Positions 57,518 through 64,000 of a stretch of 64,000 nucleotides of DNA are shown in pieces. A model generated the notes under the pieces. The model was not told where the DNA came from. It did not search any database and saw only the letters and a list, made by a program, of their open reading frames with translations. Position 1 is the stretch's first letter. The number at the start of each line of letters is the position of its first letter. The position numbers and the translations under genes were made by a program. This DNA comes from Myotis daubentonii (Eukaryota > Chordata > Mammalia > Chiroptera > Vespertilionidae), in assembly GCF_963259705.1 (NCBI RefSeq), contig NC_081846.1, positions 59,759,722 through 59,823,721 on the forward strand. Reading direction: 5' to 3'.

Positions 57518-58741
57518 TCTGAAATAGTCTCGCTCCACTCTCAAGTAGACTTGCCTTTGAATTCACAATGTGGGTGAAATCAAAGCACAGAACAAACACT
57601 GTTTTGATATAGCTTTGAAAATAGTAACAGCTTCTAACAGAGAAAAAGGCAGCTTTGGGTTTGCAGGAAAAGTATGATGGACATGACTCCGAGCCCAGGG
57701 AAGTTTACTTTTTAATCAGTGCTTGGTGAGAAGCTCTTATCCATTGTTTTACTTTTGAGGGAAAGTGACTAACTAGAATAGATCCCAGATGTCTTGGGCT
57801 GCTGTTCAGGATGTAACACACATTCTTATCAGCAGCAACATCTTTTGATCCAAATGAGCATTCACAAGATCCAAATGTGTACAGAAAAGTTAGAGGTGGC
57901 CAAAGGATTAGAACTTTTCCTCCATGGTATATAAAATTTCCTATCAATTCATGTAAGGTGGTCCCAGGTGAAATGACTTAATACTCTTAAGTAGTAAAAT
58001 AATGGTCACAAATGGGAGATAGTTAACTTTGAATTTATTTTTCTTTTTGATTTTGATTTTTCAAGACCTTGGAAACTTTGGTCTTGTTCATGAAACTGTT
58101 AGTACCTCGCTTCCCATCTTCCCCCAAGATAACTTAGTCATCAAGAAACCTTTTATATTTTTGTGACTCTAGTTTTAGACTTCTCGATTTCTCATTGTTT
58201 TGCTTTTTGTTGTTTTGTTACATTCTTGTAGCCTTGAATTCAAATTATGTTATCTAGATTCAAACCAAACTTGCTTTAAATTTATATCTTAGGGAGAAAT
58301 TAATCTTAACCTATTAAGCTAATAAGCAAAGTACAAAAACACCAGAGTATTAAAATTTTCAAATAAATATTAACACTCTACATTTTCTTTAGAAATAGTG
58401 ACATTATAGTTTGGATAAACAGTATCAGCTCATTTATTTTTGTCTGTATTTTTTGTCTGTCTAGAACCTCTCTAACCCTTTTCTACTCTTGGACAGTTGG
58501 GAGGAATAACATTTCTTAATCTCTTCTGCAATCAAATTGGGGCTATGTGAGTGATTTCTGGCCAGTGGAATGTCAGTGAATGTATACTTCTTCCAGGCTT
58601 AGGAGAAAACTTCCCTAGTAGTATTTTAAGTCCCACAAACAAATATGACCTGACTGGACATCTGTTTTGCAATTAAAGTTTTCTTAGAACACAGCTGTCC
58701 CTAGTTGTTTGTAAATATCTATGGCTTCCTTTATGATATAA
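57518..58741. other. Unassigned stretch; hAT tip near 58.70 kb
   Basis: No gene. At 58705-58741 'gttgtttgtaaatatctatgg' resembles the antisense end of the old hAT family seen at 11.4 kb and is cut by the Helitron. Confidence 0.4.
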
Positions 58742-59177
58742 CTAGAGGCCTGGCACACGAAATTTGTGAGTGGGTACGGTTCCTAGGCTTGGCCTGCAAT
58801 CAGGGGCATCTTCCCCAGCTGCCTGCAGTCAGCCCTCCCTGCACCACCACCCACCCCCAGCTCCGCATTCACCATCGGGTGATCGGAGCCTGCTGGCTGG
58901 GGGGAGAAACCAAGAGGTCGGCCATTCCACCTGCTCACTGGACCCACCCCCACCACAGATTACCCTCTGTGTGTGGGACAACTGGTGGAATGGGGGCCTT
59001 GGCCTGTTCCCACCCACGTCCCCTATCACCCACCCCCGGGTCCCTGTTCACCATTGGATGATCGGAGCCTGCCAGTCCGGGAAAGGAAACAAGTGGTGGT
59101 CAGTGACTGGTCGAGCAGTCGTTCTGGTTGTTTTGCAGTTAGGGTCAATTTGCATATTACCCTTTTATTATATAGGA
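58742..59177 (-). mobile_element. Helitron, left member of a second joined pair
   Basis: CTAG at 58742 after A, hairpin words 'cacgaaatttgtg', GC-rich interior with imperfect 'accatcgggtgatcggagcctgc' repeats (58872 and 59052). The 5' end is 'tcaatttgcatattacc', 'cttttattatatagga', at 59177. Open frames up to 136 codons are artefacts of GC-rich sequence. Confidence 0.93.
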
Positions 59178-59376
59178 TAGAGCCTGGTGCATGGGTGGGG
59201 GCCAGCCGGCCTGCCTTTATGAAGGCCCTGGGTCAGAGTGGGGGTCCCGGCTAGGGGGCTGGGCCAGCTGGGGCTAGGGGCTGCGGCAGTTTGCAGGCCA
59301 GCCACACCCCCAATCGGAATTGTTCTGGTCTCTGGTTGTTCTGCCATTTCGGTTGCTGGGCTTTTATTACATAGGA
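59178..59376 (-). mobile_element. Helitron, right member of the second pair
   Basis: Begins 'tagagcctggtgcatgggtg' directly after the previous TATAGGA. Interior words 'gggggccagc', 'gggtcagagtgggggtcc' match the right-hand member at 15.87 kb. Ends 'cttttattacatagga' before T. Confidence 0.9.
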
Positions 59377-59629
59377 TGGCAGGCTGACTATTACCACAGA
59401 TACCCAATATTAGGAAAGTATACAATGTTTATTATCTGACCCTTTACATAAATGTGAAGACTTAAATTTAGAAAGAGGCTCGAAGACTGGCATGTGTGAT
59501 TAGAATAAAGAGGCAAGTTAGTGATATGAAAGAAATTTAAGAAATGTATGGCTTTGAATGCAATGATATATATGTGTAGCTATACATCTGAGTTGAAGTG
59601 GTATAAAATAAATTGATGTAAGGGTATGG
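59377..59629. other. Unassigned
   Basis: Nothing recognised. Confidence 0.4.
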
Positions 59630-60070
59630 GATGTATTGTGTGGGGGGGGTCCCCTGGCAAGACACATGGGCATGCTTCTTAAAAATATTGTCAACTGAAC
59701 CCAAGGCGCAGGCCGAGTCATGCCCTGGAGGCGGTCCTAGCCAAGAGGCAAGGACACCACTCAGTCTGACTTTTCCAGCCCAGGTGCTGGGGGGTGGATT
59801 CCATTATGTCGCCAGGAACCCAAGGCCCGCCCAGATGTGATGTAACTTCCTGTTACTCTGAATATAAACAAACACCCCACTGGTGTGGAAGGGGCTCTGT
59901 CCATCTACCAGAGGGCAGACCCCACACCCAGGCCCAGCTTTTCCCTCTTTTCTGTCTCTGTCTCCTTTTTCATTCTTCCTTAACCCTCGTCGCGTTCTAC
60001 TCAAGATTTCATGAACCCCCACGTTCTCTCTTTCGGTGCTGGTCATGGGAAGAGAGAACATACCCCCATA
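59630..60070 (+). mobile_element. LTR-like segment
   Basis: G/C-rich 440 bp in an AT-rich setting. TATA-like 'ctgaatataaacaaac' (about 59858) is followed by a CT-rich leader 'tttctgtctctgtctcc' and a CpG-containing end ('ctcgtcgcgttctac', 'ctttcggtgctgg'). This resembles U3-R-U5 order, but no duplication or partner LTR was found. Frames up to 94 codons are not gene-like. Confidence 0.5.
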
Positions 60071-61107
60071 ACGTATAAAAATAAGTCTTCATCTTTGTAA
60101 CTGTTGAGACCTGTCCTACTAATCTGGGGTACATATGCAGTCATATTTTTTACCTTTTTCTACAGTTAATTTCTATATCCCACAATGTCCTCTTAGCTGT
60201 AAGTTCATGATCTCTTTCTCAAGGCCCCTTCATCACCTTAAATTGGGAAAATATCCTATTAGCTTATTCAGAGTGAGCACAACAATTCTTTGCTTGCCAA
60301 ACTGAGAGAGAAGTCAGATCTTAATTGGTTTTCCACTGTTGTTATTTCTTGCAGTCATAGAAGGGAGCTTTTGGAGACTCATCCTGTACAGATCAGTGGG
60401 TGACATCTGTTAACACTGCCTTCATTGTAAGTTCTTGCAACCCCCAATTGTGACTCCAAGCTGAACCCCCAGGTTGCAGTCTATTTTAACGTGCATGTAA
60501 GTTCAGCTTAAGTCCAGCATGTTCCTCTTGAAAAATTGTCTAGAGAGTGTCTAGCATTCGACATAAAGTATAAAGTGGGATAATACCAGTTTCAATCACC
60601 AAATCTTACGTTTGTTGTGGGGTATTTTTGTATTGAGGGAAATCTCCTATCTAGATTTTTCTACTCATTAACAAAATTTTTATTTTAGAGAGACTCATTG
60701 CAAATTCATGGTTACCACCTGGGTCAGAATGTCCCCAGGGCCATTAGGCAAATAGGTTCATTCTCTACCCCTGAGCTGTGCATGCAGGTGGATTTTACTA
60801 AATCACATGGAAAATAAAAATTTTGTTACATACTAATCCCAGGACTATGAGTTTCTACTTGCCCCATATTTGCATAATTGAAAGGGTCACTAAAGTGACC
60901 CAGGGCAGGACAAAGAAGATCTGCACAAGATGACTTTCCATTTCTGCATATTCAAAAGCATCTGGCAGCCTCTCTGAGTAATATAAAAATAAAACCACTA
61001 TAAATACAATAGTAAAAAAAATATAACTTTTGGCATTCATATGCATATATGTATGTGTATATATGCAAGTGCACATATGTGTATCACATGTACACATATA
61101 TTATATA
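60071..61107. other. Unassigned stretch
   Basis: No gene or clear repeat. A TATG/CACA-rich low-complexity tract lies at 61030-61105 next to the Helitron target. Confidence 0.45.
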
Positions 61108-61510
61108 CTAGAAGCCTGGTGCACAAATTCATGCACCAGTGGAGTCCCTCGGCCTGGCCTGTGGGATCGGGCTGAAACTGGCTCTCTGACATACCCAGAT
61201 TGCGAGAGGGCTCAAGCCAGGCTGAGGGACCCCGATGGTGCACGATCAGGGACAGGGAGGGATGCAGGAGGTTGGCTAACTGGGGAGGGACCATAGGAGG
61301 GTTCCAGGGCATGTCCAGTCCATCTCGCTCAGTCCCGATTGACTGGACCCCAGCAGCAAGCTAACCTACTGGTTGGAACATCTGCCCCCTGGTGGTCAGT
61401 GCACGTCATAACAAGCAGTTGACAGGTCTTAGCATATCATTAGCTTTGATTGGTTGAATGGCCGACCAGTCGACTGGACACTTAGCATATTAGGCTTTTA
61501 TTATTTAGGA
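61108..61510 (-). mobile_element. HeliBat-type Helitron, 403 bp
   Basis: CTAG at 61108 after A, hairpin 'ggtgcacaaattcatgcacc', then 'catctgccccctggtggtc', and the 5' end 'cacttagcatattaggc', 'ttttattatttagga' at 61510 before T. Confidence 0.95.
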
Positions 61511-61822
61511 TTTTATATACATGCATGCATATAGACATACTTGGATACAAATGTTTATTCATTGATAAAAAATAACTTAAAATACATGTACTTTAAAAAT
61601 TTTATTAAGTACCTCAAATAGTACTTAAAAGTTTATGGAAAAAAAGCAGTACCTTGCCTTACATTTTTATAATTCTCAGTTCTGCTTTCAGCTTTTAATT
61701 CTAACCCTTACATCTATATTATGAAATAATAAACTTATAATTCATTAATTGATTTATCAATTTAAAATATAATCTACCCACTTTACCTTTTGGTCATTCC
61801 ACCATTTTATTTTATTTTCTCT
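61511..61822. other. Unassigned AT-rich stretch
   Basis: Nothing recognised. Confidence 0.5.
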
Positions 61823-62046
61823 TCTTTTTTTAAAAAAATGTTTTTATTGATTTCAGAGAGGAAGGAAGAGGGAGAGAGAGAGAGAAAAATCAATGATGAG
61901 AGAGAATCATTGATTGGCTGCCTCCTGCATGCCCCACACTGGGGATGGAGCCCACAACCCAGGCATATGCCCTTGATTGGAATTGAACCTGGGACCCTTC
62001 AGTCCACAAGCCGACACTCTATCCACTGAACCAAACTGGCTAGGAC
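61823..62046 (-). mobile_element. Ves-type SINE, minus strand, 'catcattgatg' subfamily
   Basis: Antisense tail 'tttttattgatttcagagagg', GA-rich run, 'caatgatgagagagaatcat', 'ggctgcctcctgcatgcc', head 'ctatccactgaaccaaactgg'. The TSD is T-rich and not exact. Confidence 0.92.
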
Positions 62047-64000
62047 TCTATTTTTTCTTTTTATTCTCCCAAGAGATTACTACAACTTGGGGTTCCAAGA
62101 AGTAAATGTTTACACGTTTATGGCAACGTAAATGTTGCACATTCCTAAATGGAGAATTATACTCTTTTCAGAATGACTCTTTATTTTTATTGGATTAATA
62201 ATAGCTTCTTTTTCCATTTTGCTTAATTTTCCAAGTACTTCATTATTTTTAAAGATGCTCAACCAGATATTTCAAGTGACAAGCACTAATTTTTGAAAGT
62301 TTCAGCATATTATTTAACACAATTATATATTTTTCTCCTAACAATTTCTCAACTACTGCCTCTTCTAATCTGGCCTGGTTGATTTTTAAATCAAGGCCAT
62401 AGATGTCAACCTGACACTTCTCTTTTACTTGGTCTGTGTTGGTTTTTCTATTTCTTGTATTTGATGTCTTTCTCTGATCTTTCTTCTAATTTTCTTAAAG
62501 AACTTTCCCTAGTTCTTGCCAAGAAATAGAGAAAGTTCACTTGATCTTGTTAAAAATATCTTAATTCTACTCTTTCACTTGATAATTTAGCTATATATAA
62601 AATTCTGAGTTAAAATATTTTTCGTAATTTTAAGGTATTTCTTCATAGTAAACTAGCAACAGGGTTACTTTTAAGAAGCCTGATGCCATTTTATTCCATC
62701 TTTTATTTTCATTTTTTATGCATATGACCTCTGGTGCTCTCTCAACTTGTTTTTCTTTTTATCACCCTTTCTTTTCTTTTCCATGCCTCTCACCTCTGAA
62801 TACTTGAATACTTTAAGTATAGAGTCTCATTTTCTAACTTCCAAACACATACAACAGTAAAAGGAATAGTAAAATGAAATTTTATATCCTTTACATACCC
62901 ATTTTCCAATTTCAAAAATTATCAACCCAAAGCTGATTTACTTCATCCTTTCATACTTCCCTCATTGATACATACCTACCATCCACACTTATTTATTTTT
63001 GACCATATTTTTGTCTTTATGTCATTTCATTCATTAGTGTGTATCTTTAAAGTACAAAAACTCTTCCTTCCTTTTTTGTTTTTTCAGAAAAAGATAGAAA
63101 AAGAAGTTTGAGGACCCAACAATTTCATAATTAAACCTTCAGTAATCCCCTTAAATAAATCTGAAGGCAGACAGCCAAGGTATATTTGTTACCTTCACAA
63201 GTGATCAGGGGCCCAGATCTTAGTCAGCATCTTGTTCTGTCTCTGTAGCCTAGGCTGGAGGCCCAATTTACGTAAAACCTGATTGCTTCCTATGTGCCCT
63301 TGCTGCAGTACATTCTCTCTCAGGGAATTTTGCCGAAGGCATGGTTCAGGATGACTGGTACAAGTCCTAAATTTGTGCTGCATTCCAAACAGGATAATCA
63401 AAAAAGGGGGAGAAGAGTGAAACACTTCCCTTTTAAGGAGACTTGTCAGAACTGCAACAAGCATTTCTGTTGCATTTCATTGTATAACCCTCATTAACTG
63501 GCCAAAACTAGCTGCAAGAGAAGCTGGGAATTATATAGGTTATAGATGAGAGATGATAGAGATAAATGATATATTATAGATAATAGACAGATGGGCACAT
63601 AAGATAATCAGATAGGTAAATAAATACATATATAGATACACCCATATATATGTTACATATATATATAAAATGTTAGATGTTTAATATGTATAATCCTGAG
63701 TAGTCAAACTTTCATTAATTGGAAGTATTATAAATGAAATCTTACGTATTTTTTAAAATTTTATTTTTAAAGTTTTTAATAAATCTCTAAGTGTTAAGAA
63801 TAGAAACTCAAGATAAGTGATTCCCTTTGTGTCCTTTTCTTTCAAAAAGGTATTACACCTGATGCATAATAGTAAAATGCCTCCAGTCTGGAAATTGTCA
63901 ATCAAATCAACTTCCTCCTTGGCTGACATTCTCACTCACTATTTATGCTAACTGGTGTAAGTTGTCTATTGAGATTATAGAGTGAAATGTTTATGTTAAT
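62047..64000. other. Mostly unassigned; L1-like words near 62.9 kb
   Basis: About 62820-63020 ('taaaatgaaattttatatccttt', 'acccattttccaatttc') resembles old antisense L1 sequence. TA/GATA-rich low complexity covers 63535-63670. No gene was seen up to the window end. Confidence 0.4.

Noticed and set aside
58705..59254. Proline/histidine-rich frames of 93-136 codons
   Set aside because: They coincide with Helitron ends and interior and shift frame across repeats.

Overview
This window is non-coding, repeat-dense mammalian nuclear DNA, most likely from a vesper bat (family Vespertilionidae). The diagnosis rests on the repeats. There are about fifteen tRNA-derived SINEs of the Ves type, with box A/B head, CT-rich body, AATAAA tail and target-site duplications. 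There are about a dozen HeliBat-type Helitrons, with TCCTAT 5' ends, a GTGCAC subterminal hairpin, CTAG 3' ends and insertion between A and T. There are also short non-autonomous hAT elements with 8-bp duplications and L1 copies with the bat-type G-rich 3' UTR. Recent abundant Helitrons together with Ves SINEs are, to my knowledge, restricted to vesper bats; genus cannot be told. I found no host protein-coding gene, no convincing exon chain and no functional RNA gene. Every longer open frame is either L1 ORF2 debris, translation of GC-rich Helitron repeats, or chance in AT-rich DNA.

Layout. 1-9.6 kb: AT-rich sequence with worn L2/MIR pieces, two Ves SINEs and an (AAAT)n tract. 9.6-14.3 kb: Helitron, then a nested mosaic of old L1 with a younger L1 tail, hAT remnants and a SINE, then an old minus-strand L1. 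14.8-16.5 kb: two Helitrons joined end to end, the first packed with 47-bp and 36-bp minisatellites. 16.5-24.5 kb: mostly unrecognised, with three SINEs and an L2. 24.5-25.5 kb: (TA)n and two Helitrons, one with a perfect 34-bp inverted repeat. 25.5-36.5 kb: scattered MER5-like, SINE, Helitron, MIR and L1 pieces. 36.6-37.8 kb: a GC- and CpG-rich 1.2-kb Helitron with a perfect 54-bp palindrome and about eight 80-bp repeats. 38.4 kb: well-preserved hAT. 41.0-42.7 kb: young 5'-truncated L1 on the minus strand. 44.4-52.5 kb: one roughly 4-kb old L1 split by a solo LTR, by a SINE that itself contains a hAT, and by a 3.2-kb Helitron block that carries non-Helitron cargo and a deleted endogenous retrovirus. 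52.5-64 kb: mostly unrecognised AT-rich DNA with two LTR-like segments, a second Helitron pair, another Helitron and two SINEs.

The most informative locus is 48.8-52.0 kb. The L1 reads continuously across both edges, so everything between them was imported. The right-hand Helitron 5' end, the non-Helitron segment, an internal 5'-like end and the shared 3' end look like a Helitron that read through host DNA and moved it, and a class II retrovirus with a lysine-tRNA primer site later landed in it. I see no evidence for a new cellular system; the novelty is structural.
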